64,000 nt of DNA from Thalassobaculum sp. OXR-137 (GCF_034377285.1 NZ_CP139715.1:5064501-5128500), one strand, 5' to 3'; shown: positions 51,138 to 60,276, numbered from the stretch's first letter. The notes: generated by a model from the letters alone, not told the origin. Numbers and translations are program-made.

Positions 51138-52760
51138 TCAGGCGGTGTCCGACCGCGGTTCGCTCATCAGCCCCTTCACGATGGCGTAGCATGCCAGCAG
51201 CAGGACCGCCGTGAACGGCAGGCCGGTCGACACGGCCATGGCCTGAAGCGCCTGCAACCCGCCGCCGAGCAGCAGGGCGATCGCCACCAGCCCCTCGAAG
51301 CAGGCCCAGAAGACGCGCTGCGGCACCGGGGCGTTGGTCTTGCCGCCGGCGGTGATGGTGTCGATCACCAGCGAGCCGGAATCCGAGGAGGTCACGAAGA
51401 ACACGATCACCAGCACGATGCCGATGAAGGAGGTGATCTCCGCGATCGGCATCTGCTCCAGCATGACGAACAGCTTCACCGGCAGACCGGCCTCGGCGAT
51501 GGCCGACACACCCGACTGCACGAAGTCGATCGCCGTGCCGCCGAAGGCCGTCATCCACAGTACCGAGACCAGCGACGGGATCAGCAGCACGCAGGTGATG
51601 AACTCGCGCACCGTCCGGCCGCGGGAGACCCGGGCGATGAACATGCCGACGAACGGCGACCAGGAGATCCACCACGCCCAGTAGAACGATGTCCAGCCCT
51701 GGGCGAAGTTCGCGTCCGTCCGCCCGATCGGGTTCGACAGGGCCGGCAGATACTCCAGATAGGCCAGGAGGTTGGAGAAGAACCCCGTGATGATCGCCAT
51801 GGTCGGCCCGACCACGATGACGAACACCAGCAGCAGAAAGGCCAGGACCATGTTGATCTCGGACAGCCGCTTCACGCCGGCGTCCAATCCGGCCAGGACC
51901 GACACCAGCGCAATGGCCGTGATGCCGCAGATCAGCAGCACCTGGGAGACCTCGCTCACCGGGATTCCGAACAGGAACTCGAGCCCCGCATTGGCCTGGG
52001 ACGCGCCGAGACCGAGCGAGGTGGCGAGCCCGAACAGGGTCGCGAACACCGCCAGGATGTCGATGACGTGTCCGGTCCACCCCCATACCGCATCGCCGAA
52101 GATCGGGTGGAAGGCGCTGCGGATCGTCAGCGGCAGGCCCTTGTTGTAGGAGAACAGGGCCAGGGCCAGCGCCACGATGGCATAGATCGCCCAGGGATGA
52201 AGACCCCAGTGGAAGATCGTCGCGGCCATGCCGAGCGCCTTGGCGGCTTCGACGTCGCCCGCGGCACCGGCCAGCGGCGCCCAACTTTCGGGCGACCCGG
52301 CACCCTCGGCCAGCGATGCGCTGAAATGAGAGATGGGCTCGGAGACACCGTAGAACATCAGCCCGATGCCCATGCCGGCGGCGAACAGCATCGCGAACCA
52401 GCCGCTGTAGGAGTATTCGGGCCGGGCATCGCGACCGCCAAGCCGGACCTTGCCCAGCGGCGTGACGATCAGCACCAGGCACAGGATCACGAAGATGTTG
52501 GCGGCGCCGATGAAGAACCAGTCGAAGGTCGATGTCAGCATCTCGCGCAGGGCGCCGAACGCCTGCTCCGCCTGCTCCTGCAACGCCAGGGTCAGCACGA
52601 CGAACGCGACGATCACCAGGCCGGAGATCATGAAGACCGGGTTGTGGATGTCGAGGCCGAACGGCCCCAGATTGGTTTTGATGTTGTCCTGGCCGATCTC
52701 GTAATCGGTATCAATCAGATCCGCCGGCCCGTCGGGCGGCTTCACGGCGTGGTCGGACAT
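51138..52760 (-). CDS. BCCT-family betaine/carnitine/choline transporter
   Basis: The 540-residue protein has twelve membrane segments. It carries the BCCT signatures FAAGMGIGLMFYGVSEPI near 125, FHWGLHPWAIYAIVALAL near 185 and YWAWWISWSPFVGMFIARVS near 350, which includes the Trp box that binds trimethylammonium groups. It would import compatible solutes or use them as carbon and nitrogen sources. A cytoplasmic tail long enough for BetP-type osmosensing is absent. Confidence 0.92.
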   Translation of the reverse strand: MSDHAVKPPDGPADLIDTDYEIGQDNIKTNLGPFGLDIHNPVFMISGLVIVAFVVLTLALQEQAEQAFGALREMLTSTFDWFFIGAANIFVILCLVLIVTPLGKVRLGGRDARPEYSYSGWFAMLFAAGMGIGLMFYGVSEPISHFSASLAEGAGSPESWAPLAGAAGDVEAAKALGMAATIFHWGLHPWAIYAIVALALALFSYNKGLPLTIRSAFHPIFGDAVWGWTGHVIDILAVFATLFGLATSLGLGASQANAGLEFLFGIPVSEVSQVLLICGITAIALVSVLAGLDAGVKRLSEINMVLAFLLLVFVIVVGPTMAIITGFFSNLLAYLEYLPALSNPIGRTDANFAQGWTSFYWAWWISWSPFVGMFIARVSRGRTVREFITCVLLIPSLVSVLWMTAFGGTAIDFVQSGVSAIAEAGLPVKLFVMLEQMPIAEITSFIGIVLVIVFFVTSSDSGSLVIDTITAGGKTNAPVPQRVFWACFEGLVAIALLLGGGLQALQAMAVSTGLPFTAVLLLACYAIVKGLMSEPRSDTA

Positions 52761-53126
52761 ATGGTTCCCTCTCGTTTCGGTTTTACAGCGCTCAGCGAGC
52801 CCCCCTTGGTCCCGGCCTCACCAAGTCCGAACCCGATTAGGGACGGATGGTTCCGGCGGAGATGAAAGATCGACGCTCCGAAGGCCGGCGCGCAGTCGAC
52901 CGACGATGGCCGCGATCCCATCTCCCTGGTTCGCCGCCGGTTGCCCCGGCTGTTGGACGACACCGCGCATCGGTGTCGCATTGACGAAACGCTACCCTAA
53001 CCTGAAATGCCGTTTGGTCACAAATCGACGCACCGACCTTGAACTGTCCTGAATGCGACACGAGTCATCCGCGCCGCCGGGCACCCGTCCCGGTTGCGGC
53101 GATCCGGCCCTGGCCGGACCGGGCCG
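52761..53126. other. Intergenic region with an 8-bp hairpin upstream of the BCCT gene
   Basis: No gene is seen. CGACACCG and CGGTGTCG form a perfect hairpin at 52958-52978. The BCCT promoter should lie here, but no clear -35/-10 pair was found. The part near 53060-53126 forms the 3' flank of the acyl-CoA ligase gene. Confidence 0.4.
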
Positions 53127-54665
53127 TCAGGCGTCGAGCTTGTGCTTCAGGATCTTGCCCGCAGCAGTCGCCGGAAGGTTGTCGCGGAACTCCCAGCGGC
53201 CGGGCCGCTTGTAGGCCGACAGCTTGTCCGTGACGAAGCGGGCCAGATCGTCGGCACTGGGATGCCGGCCCTGCACCGGCTGCACGAAGGCCACGACCTC
53301 CTCGTTGCCGTCCTTCGCCGGCCGGCCGACGACCGCGCACAGGGCGACGTCGGGATGCAGCAGGATCGCCGCCTCGACCTCGGGCGGATAGACGTTGAAG
53401 CCGGAGCGGATGATCAGCTCCTTGCGCCGGCCGACGACGTAGAGCAGGCGGTCGGCGGTCAGGCGGCCGAGATCGCCGGTCCTGAACCACAGCCCGTCAT
53501 GCACCGCGGCGGTCTCCTCCGGCGCCTTGTAGTAGCCCTTCATGACCAGCGGGCCGGAGACCTGGATCTCTCCCACCGTATCGGGCGGCAGGATCTCGCC
53601 GTCATCGGCGACGATGCGCACCTGGACGTCGGGGATGATCTCGCCGGCCGTATCGTCGTCGCGCGGACGGTCGATATCGGTCACCGAAATCGTCGGCGCC
53701 GTCTCGGTCATTCCGTAGCCGTTATGCAACGGCACGCCGAACGCCGCCTCCACCCGTTTCTTCAATCCGAGGTCCAGCGGCGCGCCGCCGGAGGACAGAT
53801 ATCGGATCCGGCCCGGATCGAGGGCGCGGCCACGGATGGTGGTCAACTCAAGGAGTCGCGCGTACATCTGGGGGACTCCGTTGAACAGGCTGATCGCCCC
53901 GCTCTCGATCGACGCCAGGGCATGCTCGGCCGAAAACCGGGGAATCAGGTCGACCCGGCCGCCCATGTACATGTTGCCCAGATACACCGATGCCAGCCCG
54001 AACACGTGACTGATCGGCAACACGCCGTAGATCCGGTCGCCCGGCGTCACCCGCCTGGATTCCCCCGAGCGCGCGCCGATGAACAGCAGGTTGCGGTGGG
54101 TCAGCATCACGCCCTTCGGCTTCCCAGTGGTGCCGGAGGTGTAGATCATCACCGCCACCCGGTCGGCCGGCTCGTCGCCGCTCTCGTTCACCGCCGGATC
54201 GGCATCGTCGAACGCCGCCAGGGTGGCGCCCAGGTCCTCCAGATCGGCCACCGGGCCCGCCCCGTGACGGGCGCCATGGCTCTTCGCCTCGTCGGAGACC
54301 GACTCCGTATAGAGCGCCAGCGTCGGCCGGGCATGGTCGCGGATCGCGTCGATCTCGCCGGAGGACAGCCGCGCGTTGATCGGGATGGCCCAGGCGCCCA
54401 GCTTGGCCGCCGCCAGGACCGACAGGGCGGTGGCGAAGCCGTTCTCGCCGACGATGTAGAACCGGTCGCCGGCCGCCAGCCCGCGCGCCGCCAGGGTGGC
54501 GGCCAGCCGGGTCGACCGGGCGTCCGCCTCGCCGTAGGTCATCACCCTGTCGCCCTCGGCCAGGGCCGGGGTCGCGGGAAACCGCTCGGCCCACCAGGCC
54601 ACCGGATCGGCGATCGACGCAAAGATGTCCTTCGCCGGGCGCGAGCCGTCCCAGGTATCCGTCAT
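53127..54665 (-). CDS. AMP-forming acyl-CoA synthetase
   Basis: The 512-residue ligase has the AMP-binding motifs MIYTSGTTGKPKGVMLTHRN near 172-192, GYGMTETAPTIS near 317, FRTGDLGR near 405, RRKELIIRSGFNVYPPEVEA near 425 and the terminal catalytic Lys in PATAAGKILKHKL. It activates a carboxylic acid to acyl-CoA; chain type is unknown. It lies 13 bases downstream of an acyl-CoA dehydrogenase gene on the same strand, so the pair probably activates and then desaturates one substrate. Confidence 0.93.
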   Translation of the reverse strand: MTDTWDGSRPAKDIFASIADPVAWWAERFPATPALAEGDRVMTYGEADARSTRLAATLAARGLAAGDRFYIVGENGFATALSVLAAAKLGAWAIPINARLSSGEIDAIRDHARPTLALYTESVSDEAKSHGARHGAGPVADLEDLGATLAAFDDADPAVNESGDEPADRVAVMIYTSGTTGKPKGVMLTHRNLLFIGARSGESRRVTPGDRIYGVLPISHVFGLASVYLGNMYMGGRVDLIPRFSAEHALASIESGAISLFNGVPQMYARLLELTTIRGRALDPGRIRYLSSGGAPLDLGLKKRVEAAFGVPLHNGYGMTETAPTISVTDIDRPRDDDTAGEIIPDVQVRIVADDGEILPPDTVGEIQVSGPLVMKGYYKAPEETAAVHDGLWFRTGDLGRLTADRLLYVVGRRKELIIRSGFNVYPPEVEAAILLHPDVALCAVVGRPAKDGNEEVVAFVQPVQGRHPSADDLARFVTDKLSAYKRPGRWEFRDNLPATAAGKILKHKLDA

Positions 54666-54678
54666 CGAGGGCTCCGGA

Positions 54679-55839
54679 TCAGCGGGAGGCCGCGTGGGCG
54701 CGCAGCATGTTGCGGGCGATCACGATCTGCTGGATCTGCGAAGTACCCTCGTAGATCCGGAACAGCCGGACGTCGCGATAGAATCGCTCGACCGCGTATT
54801 CGTTGATATAGCCGGCGCCGCCATGGATCTGCACCGCCCGGTCCGCCACCCGGCCGACCATTTCCGAGGCGTAGTACTTCGCGCAGGCGGCGACCATGGC
54901 GGTGTTCTCGCCGGCATCGAACTTGGCGGCCGCGTCCTTCACCATCGCCTCGGCCGCATAGGCCTCGGTCTTACTGTCGGCCAGCATCGCCTGGATGAGC
55001 TGGAAGTCGGAGAGCGGCTGGCCGAACTGCTTGCGCTCGGTGGCGTAGTTCAGGCACTCCGTGATCAGCCGGTCGGCCATGCCGATGCAGACCGAGGACA
55101 GGTGCAGACGGCCGCGGTCCAGCACCTTCATCGCCGTCTTAAAGCCCTGACCCTCAACGCCGCCGATGATGGCGTCGGCCGGGACCCTCACATCCTCGAA
55201 GATCACGTCGGCCACGTGGGTGCCCTGCTGGCCCATCTTCTTGTACGGCTTGCCGGTGGAGATGCCCGGCGACTTGGCGTCGACCAGGAAGGCGGAGATG
55301 CCGCCCGCGCCCTTGTTGTCGGGGTCGGTGCGGGCCATCACCGTGAACACGCCCGCCTTGGTCGAGTTAGTGATGTAGCGCTTGGTGCCGTTCAGGATGT
55401 AGCCGTTGCCGTCCTTCTTCGCGGAGGTCCGCACCGAGGCGGCGTCGGAGCCGCTGTCGGGCTCGGTCAGACAGAACGAGCCGACCAGCTCACCGGTGGC
55501 CAGACGCGGCAGATAGTCCCGCTTCTGCTCCTCGGTGCCGTCCATCACGATGGCCTGGCTGCCGATGCCGACATTGGTGCCGATCAGCGAGCGGAAGCAG
55601 GGTGCCGTGTGACCCAGCTCATAGCCGATCACCACCTCCTCCGACATGGACAGGCCGAGTCCGCCGTATTCCTCGGGGATCGACAGGCCGTAGAGGCCCA
55701 TCTCGGCCATCTCCTGGGAGACCTCCTCGGGGATCGCGTCCTCCCGGCTGACCTGTTCCTCCAACGGGATCAGGCGTTCGGTCACATAGCGGCGGACGGT
55801 GTCCACGAACTGGTTGAGCGTCTCCTGGTCGAGCGCCAC
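54679..55839 (-). CDS. Acyl-CoA dehydrogenase
   Basis: The 386-residue flavoprotein has the family signatures FCLTEPDSGSDAASVRTSAK near 123-142, RYITNSTKAGVFTVMA, and IHGGAGYINEYAVERFYRD near 345-363, where the catalytic Glu region and FAD contacts lie. It forms a trans-2-enoyl-CoA and passes electrons to ETF. The start is the GTG at 55839, ten bases after GGAGG; the apparent TTG start at 55851 would overlap that ribosome site. Confidence 0.94.
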   Translation of the reverse strand: MALDQETLNQFVDTVRRYVTERLIPLEEQVSREDAIPEEVSQEMAEMGLYGLSIPEEYGGLGLSMSEEVVIGYELGHTAPCFRSLIGTNVGIGSQAIVMDGTEEQKRDYLPRLATGELVGSFCLTEPDSGSDAASVRTSAKKDGNGYILNGTKRYITNSTKAGVFTVMARTDPDNKGAGGISAFLVDAKSPGISTGKPYKKMGQQGTHVADVIFEDVRVPADAIIGGVEGQGFKTAMKVLDRGRLHLSSVCIGMADRLITECLNYATERKQFGQPLSDFQLIQAMLADSKTEAYAAEAMVKDAAAKFDAGENTAMVAACAKYYASEMVGRVADRAVQIHGGAGYINEYAVERFYRDVRLFRIYEGTSQIQQIVIARNMLRAHAASR

Positions 55840-56007
55840 GGCTTCCTCCAATAATCGTCATGCCTGATCGGCACGGTTGCTTTTGCGTCATCCAAAATCG
55901 TGGGCGGGACTATAGGTTCCGCGTCCGCGGTCGTCCACGCAGCTTGCCGAGTTTGTATACACCGGCTAAACCGCTGCAAATCGAACGAAGCGAGGAAACA
56001 CCCGACC

Positions 56008-57591
56008 ATGCGCGATCTGCACCTTCCCGGACGTTCCCCGGTGTATGCCCCCAATGCCGCCATCGCCACGTCCCACCCGTTGGCAAGCCAGGTCGGCCTC
56101 GACGTTCTCAAATCCGGCGGCACCGCCGTGGACGCGGCCATCGCCGCCTGCGCCGTGCTCTGCGTGGTCGAGCCGCACATGACCGGAATCGGCGGCGACT
56201 GCTTCGCCCTGATCGCGCCGAAGGGCAGCGGCGACATCGTCGCCATGAACGGTTCCGGCCGCGCGCCGGGCAAGGCCGAGCTGTCCTGGTTCCAGGAAAA
56301 GGGCATCACCGAACTTGGCGCCTCCAACGACCCGCACACGGTCACCGTCCCCGGCGCCATCGGTGCCTGGACCGCCCTGCTGGAGCGGTTCGGCACCAAG
56401 TCCCTGGGCGAGCTGCTGCAGCCGGCGATCAAGTACGCCGAAGAAGGCTACCCGGTCAGTTCCCGCGTCGGCAGCGACTGGCAGGACGCGGTGGAGAAGC
56501 TGTCGAAGAACGCCGCGGCCAAGGCCGCCATGCTGCCCGGCGGCAAGGCGCCGGCCATCGGCACCCGCCACAGCCAGCCGAAGCTGGCCGCCACCTTCAA
56601 GGTCCTCGCCGAGAAGGGCCGCGACGGCTTCTATACCGGCGCTGTGGCCGAGGACATGGTCGCCAGCCTGAACAAGCTGGGCGGTCTGCACAGCCTGGAG
56701 GATTTCGCCAACGCCGCCCCGGAATGGGTCGAGCCGATCAAGGCCAAATTCGCCGGTCATGACGTCTTCGAGTGCCCGCCGAACGGCCAGGGCGTGTGCG
56801 CGCTGATGATCCTGTCGATCCTCGACCGCCACGACGTCGCCAGCCTGAGCCAGGCCGACCGGGTCCACCTGATCGCCGAGGCCACCAAGCTCGCCTACGC
56901 CCAGCGCGACCGCTACGTGGCCGATCCGCGCCAGGTCGACGTGCCGGTGGACTGGCTGCTGTCCGACGCCCACATCTCCGCGCTGGACGCGATGATCGAC
57001 CCGAACAAGGCCGGCGCGTTCGAGCCGAGCGACTTCCCGGTGCATAAGGACACGATCTACCTGTCCTGCGTCGACAAGGACGGCACCGCGATCAGCTTCA
57101 TCAACTCGATTTTCTCCGATTTCGGAAGCTGCATCATGAGCGAGAACACGGGCGTCATGCTGCACAACCGCGGCAAGTCGTTCCATCTCGTGGAGGGCCA
57201 CCCGAACGCCATCGCGCCGAACAAGCGGCCGATGCACACGATCATCCCGGGCATGCTGGTCAAGGACGGCCGCGCCGTCGCCCCGTTCGGCGTCATGGGC
57301 GGCCAGTACCAGTCGACCGGCCACGCCACCTTCCTGTCCAACCTGCTGATGCGCGGCATGGACCCGCAGGAGGCCCTGGACGACAGCCGCAGCTTCGCCA
57401 CCGAGGGCACCCTGCAAGTGGAGAGCACCTTCGCGCCGGAGACCTATGCGGCGCTGGAGAAGAAGGGCCACAGCCTGACCCGCATGCCGAAGCCGATCGG
57501 CGGCGGCCAGGCTGTGCTGATCGACGAGAAGAACGGCGTCCTCGTCGCCGGCTCCGATCCCCGCAAGGACGGCTGCGCGCTGGGGTACTGA
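56008..57591 (+). CDS. Gamma-glutamyltransferase family protein
   Basis: The 527-residue N-terminal nucleophile hydrolase shows SHPLASQVGLDVLKSGGTAV near 16-36 and VEPHMTGIGGDCFALI near 54. The self-cleavage and catalytic Thr at about residue 349 lies in HKDTIYLS, followed by CVDKDGTAISFINS. A distal NKRPMHTIIPGM occurs near 408. No signal peptide is apparent, unlike periplasmic Ggt of E. coli, so a cytoplasmic paralog acting on other gamma-glutamyl or amide substrates is likely. A GAGGAAA site precedes the start. Confidence 0.9.
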   Translation: MRDLHLPGRSPVYAPNAAIATSHPLASQVGLDVLKSGGTAVDAAIAACAVLCVVEPHMTGIGGDCFALIAPKGSGDIVAMNGSGRAPGKAELSWFQEKGITELGASNDPHTVTVPGAIGAWTALLERFGTKSLGELLQPAIKYAEEGYPVSSRVGSDWQDAVEKLSKNAAAKAAMLPGGKAPAIGTRHSQPKLAATFKVLAEKGRDGFYTGAVAEDMVASLNKLGGLHSLEDFANAAPEWVEPIKAKFAGHDVFECPPNGQGVCALMILSILDRHDVASLSQADRVHLIAEATKLAYAQRDRYVADPRQVDVPVDWLLSDAHISALDAMIDPNKAGAFEPSDFPVHKDTIYLSCVDKDGTAISFINSIFSDFGSCIMSENTGVMLHNRGKSFHLVEGHPNAIAPNKRPMHTIIPGMLVKDGRAVAPFGVMGGQYQSTGHATFLSNLLMRGMDPQEALDDSRSFATEGTLQVESTFAPETYAALEKKGHSLTRMPKPIGGGQAVLIDEKNGVLVAGSDPRKDGCALGY

Positions 57592-57705
57592 TCCCTCGGG
57601 GGCAGATAAACGAAGAACACCTCCCGGCCCCGTGCCGGGACCCACGGATCGGTTGCTCGGTCGCAGTTAAAGGAGCGTCCGGCATCCGATCCGCGGAGGG
57701 GTAGG

Positions 57706-57724
57706 CCCCGGACTAGATCCGGGG
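57706..57724. repeat. Short palindromic repeat (REP-like)
   Basis: CCCCGGA, a five-base centre and TCCGGGG form a perfect 7-bp palindrome between the gamma-glutamyltransferase and Gfo/Idh genes. The motif GGATC(A)AGTCCGGG-like recurs in inverted pairs further right. Confidence 0.5.
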
Positions 57725-57754
57725 AGTGAGCGTATTCAGAGGGGGGAGCCTGCC

Positions 57755-58714
57755 ATGGCCCATAAGATCGCGATCATCGGCCTCGGCATCATGGGCCGGC
57801 GGCTGCTCGGCCGTATCCTGGAGCACGCCGCTTTCGAGCCGGTCGCCCTGTGGGATCCGTCCGAGGCCGCCTGCAAGAAGGCCGCCGAGGAAGCCCCCGG
57901 CGTGCCGATCGTCGATAGTGCTGCGGCCGCCATCGCCGCCGCCGACGTGGTCTACCTCGCCTGCCCGCCGGTACCGCGCAAGGCCTATGCCCTGGAGGCC
58001 GCCGCTTGCGGCAAGGCGGTGTTCCTGGAGAAGCCGCTCGGCGTCGATATCGAGGAGAGCCGCGATCTGGTGGAGAAGCTGAAGGCGTCCGGCGTGCCCG
58101 CCGCCGTCAACTTCACCCAGGCCGCCGGCAAGGCGCTGGCCACCGTGCAGGAGGCCGTCGCCTCCGGTGCCACCGGCGCGCTCAGCAACATCAACATCAT
58201 CGTCACCTACCCGGCCTGGCCGCGCGCCTGGCAGGTCGATGCCGACTGGCTGCGCTTCAAGGACGAGGGCGGCTACACCCGCGAGGTGATCTCCCATTTC
58301 GTCTTCCTGTCGGAGCGCATCCTGGGCCGCACCAAGCTGGTCTGGGCGAAGCCGTCCTACCCGTCCGATCCGGCCCTGTGCGAGACCCAGGTGCTCGCCC
58401 GGCTGGAGAACGAGGCCGGCGTGCCGGTGTCCATCCTCGGCTCGGTCGGCGGCGTGCAGCCGGACCGCCAGGAAGTCTATCTGAACTTCGAGAAGACCGG
58501 CTTCCTGGTCGCCGAGTTCTACCGGCTGTTCCAGTCCGACGGTGGCGCGTGGAAGGAAATCCTCGACCCGCCGGCCGACCCGCGCAAGATCAGCCTCGGC
58601 GCCCAGCTCAGTGCGCTTGACGACCTGCTCAGCGGCCGCCCGTCGAAGCTCGCCACGCTGGACGACGCGTTCAGCGTGCAGCAGAAGATCGAGGGGATCC
58701 TGGCGGGGACGTGA
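57755..58714 (+). CDS. Gfo/Idh/MocA-family NAD(P)-dependent oxidoreductase
   Basis: The 319-residue protein has a Rossmann start (KIAIIGLGIMGRRLLGRIL) and the family EKPLG motif near residue 92 (FLEKPLGVDIEES). A C-terminal beta-sheet domain has the usual active-site region around DEGGYTREVISHFVFLSERI near 170-188. It would oxidise or reduce a sugar or related alcohol; the substrate is unknown. The ribosome site is GGGGGAG. Confidence 0.86.
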   Translation: MAHKIAIIGLGIMGRRLLGRILEHAAFEPVALWDPSEAACKKAAEEAPGVPIVDSAAAAIAAADVVYLACPPVPRKAYALEAAACGKAVFLEKPLGVDIEESRDLVEKLKASGVPAAVNFTQAAGKALATVQEAVASGATGALSNINIIVTYPAWPRAWQVDADWLRFKDEGGYTREVISHFVFLSERILGRTKLVWAKPSYPSDPALCETQVLARLENEAGVPVSILGSVGGVQPDRQEVYLNFEKTGFLVAEFYRLFQSDGGAWKEILDPPADPRKISLGAQLSALDDLLSGRPSKLATLDDAFSVQQKIEGILAGT

Positions 58715-58750
58715 GGGTCGTCGCCGGAGCGTTTGCCGCCGTGTGAGTAA

Positions 58751-58873
58751 CGGTCCCGGTCCTGCCCCGGATCAAGTCCGGGTCAGACCGGGATGACGGA
58801 TTTGGTCGTGTAAATTTCATCGTCATCCCGGCTTGCCGCCGGACGTGATCCGGGGCAAGGCCGGGACCCGGAC
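58751..58873. repeat. Inverted pair of REP-like elements
   Basis: The unit with CCCGGATCAAGTCCGGGT and CCGGGATGACG (about 58751-58799) is mirrored by CGTCATCCCGG and GTGATCCGGGGCAAGG (about 58831-58873). The spacer is AT-richer. CCGGATCAAGTCCGGG with a GTCATCCC flank is a well-known alphaproteobacterial extragenic repeat. It lies at the junction of converging genes, so it may end transcription from both sides. Confidence 0.7.
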
Positions 58874-58886
58874 ACGGTGTGCCCCC

Positions 58887-59282
58887 TCACCCCGCCAGCC
58901 GATCCGGCATGACGAATCCCGCCCGGGCACGGTCGCTGCCGAGGCGTTCGTCGCTGTAGTACCGGCCCAGCGCCGCCGTCACCCCCGCCATCACATCCGG
59001 GTTGCGCGCCTGGAAATCCTCCCAGCTCTCCGCGTCCGGTCCGTCGGCGATCCGCTCGTTGATGACCATGAGGAAGGCGTAGGTGATCGTCTCGTGGAAC
59101 AGGCCGGGCTTGCCCACATGGCCGGCGAAGGCCCGCAGGCTCGACGCATACCGGGTCATGGCGTCCGGAAGGGACATCCGCGTCAGATAGATCCAGGCGA
59201 GCCGCACATGCCCGGCATGACGGAACTCGGACGGCGGCAGGGTCAGCGCCTCGAAGGCGGCGGCGAAATCGTTGTGGGTCAC
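58887..59282 (-). CDS. Hypothetical protein (131 aa)
   Basis: The sequence pattern HAGHVRLAWIYLTRMSLPDA, then KPGLFHETITYAFLMVINER, and YYSDERLGSDRARAGFVMPD is one I associate with an uncharacterised, widespread bacterial family, all helical, with conserved His residues. The start is GTG, one base after the RHH-like gene's stop, and the GAGGTG overlap acts as ribosome site. It is thus co-transcribed with that gene. No function is proposed. Confidence 0.7.
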   Translation of the reverse strand: MTHNDFAAAFEALTLPPSEFRHAGHVRLAWIYLTRMSLPDAMTRYASSLRAFAGHVGKPGLFHETITYAFLMVINERIADGPDAESWEDFQARNPDVMAGVTAALGRYYSDERLGSDRARAGFVMPDRLAG

Positions 59283-59283
59283 C

Positions 59284-59535
59284 TCACGCCTCCGTCAGCT
59301 TATGACTGTCGGCCGCGGTCAGGTCGAGGCCGTAGACCTCGCGGAGTTGGGCGGCCCGCTTCAGGGTCTCCTCGCCGAACGGCTGCTTGCCCTCGAAGGC
59401 GTGAAGCATGACCCCCTCGATCAGGTCGCCGAGGCTCATGTCGTGCAGTTCGGCCACGCCCTTCATGACCTTCAGCAGCCGGCGTTCGATCCGCACGCCG
59501 GTCTGCACACGGTCGATGGGTTTGGAGGTCGGCAT
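59284..59535 (-). CDS. Small ribbon-helix-helix-like protein
   Basis: The 83-residue protein has a basic N-terminal strand and helices (VQTGVRIERRLLKVMKGVAE, then HDMSLGDLIEGVMLHAFEG). This resembles Arc/MetJ-type or CopG-like DNA-binding proteins with a C-terminal extension. It is preceded by a perfect inverted repeat at 59551-59574, which could be its own operator. It heads a two-gene operon with the 131-residue protein. Confidence 0.65.
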   Translation of the reverse strand: MPTSKPIDRVQTGVRIERRLLKVMKGVAELHDMSLGDLIEGVMLHAFEGKQPFGEETLKRAAQLREVYGLDLTAADSHKLTEA

Positions 59536-59550
59536 GGATCGCTCTCGATT

Positions 59551-59574
59551 TGTTATCTTGGTACATTGATAACA
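59551..59574. promoter_or_regulatory. Inverted repeat upstream of the RHH-like gene
   Basis: TGTTATC and GATAACA flank a 10-base centre containing GTAC, giving symmetric 7-bp arms. It lies 16 bases upstream of the start codon, where an autorepressor would bind. Confidence 0.5.
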
Positions 59575-59598
59575 TATTCGTTAGCCGAGGCAAGCGGC

Positions 59599-59673
59599 TG
59601 GATCCTGATTTGCATCAGGATGACGGAGGGAGGGATCAAAAGGGCAGCCGTCATCCTGACGAAAGTCAGGACC
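59599..59673. repeat. Inverted pair of short REP-like hairpins
   Basis: CCTGAT/ATCAGG with flanking GATGACGG (59599-59626) is mirrored by CCGTCATCCTGAC/GTCAGG (59648-59673). The arrangement and the GTCATCC flank are the same as in the 58751-58873 pair, but the stem sequence differs. Confidence 0.55.
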
Positions 59674-59691
59674 AAGCAACGAACCCAGCCG

Positions 59692-60276
59692 TCAGGACGG
59701 ATCGACCGGTCGCCAGCCGTGCAGCACCTGCCGCCGTGGAATGGAGAGCGCGAAGTAGTTGCCGCCGGCCGCTCCCGGCTGGTCGAGCGCGCGGGAGATC
59801 GGCTCCCCCGAATAATGCGCCAGGGCCAGGGCGCCGACCGCCCCATGGCTGACCACGGCCGCATCCCCGGCGGCTTCCGCCATCAACGCCTCCAGGGCGG
59901 CGACGATCCGGGCCTGTTCGTCCACCGCCCGGGCCCAGCCGCGGACGCTCTGCGTGGGATCTGCGAAGAAGGCATCGGCGGCCGTCTGGAACGCGTCCGG
60001 GGGAAGATAGCCGGTCGCCGAACGGTCGTTCTCGCCCAGATCCGCGCGGGCGACCGGAGCCAGTCCCGTCAACCCGGCCAGCACCGCCGCGCCGTCCAGC
60101 GCCTTACGCTCGGTGCTGCTGTAGAGGGCGGTCAGCCGCCACAGCCAGGCCGATGCGGCGAGTGCGGCCATACGCTTGCGGCCCCGCTCCGTCAGCGGCC
60201 AGTCGGTGATCGCCACCGACGGGTCGATCACCACGTCGGCGTGGGTGATGAAGTAGAGGGTCGGTTCCGCCGTCAC
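59692..60276 (-). CDS. Histidine-phosphatase-like protein with an altered RHG motif
   Basis: The 194-residue protein has the phosphoglycerate-mutase/histidine-phosphatase layout: ITHADVVIDPSVAITDWPLT at the start, LTERGRKRMAALA, YSSTERKALDGAA near 60 and VVSHGAVGALALAHY near 145. The Arg that normally precedes the first catalytic His is Thr (THA in place of RHG). Activity may be reduced or changed. It starts at a GTG that overlaps the nitronate monooxygenase stop (GTGA). Confidence 0.8.
   Translation of the reverse strand: MTAEPTLYFITHADVVIDPSVAITDWPLTERGRKRMAALAASAWLWRLTALYSSTERKALDGAAVLAGLTGLAPVARADLGENDRSATGYLPPDAFQTAADAFFADPTQSVRGWARAVDEQARIVAALEALMAEAAGDAAVVSHGAVGALALAHYSGEPISRALDQPGAAGGNYFALSIPRRQVLHGWRPVDPS

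Noticed and set aside
58751-59673. CRISPR-like repeat array
   Set aside because: The units are inverted pairs with different stems and no regularly spaced unique spacers, and there are no cas genes. They fit REP elements.
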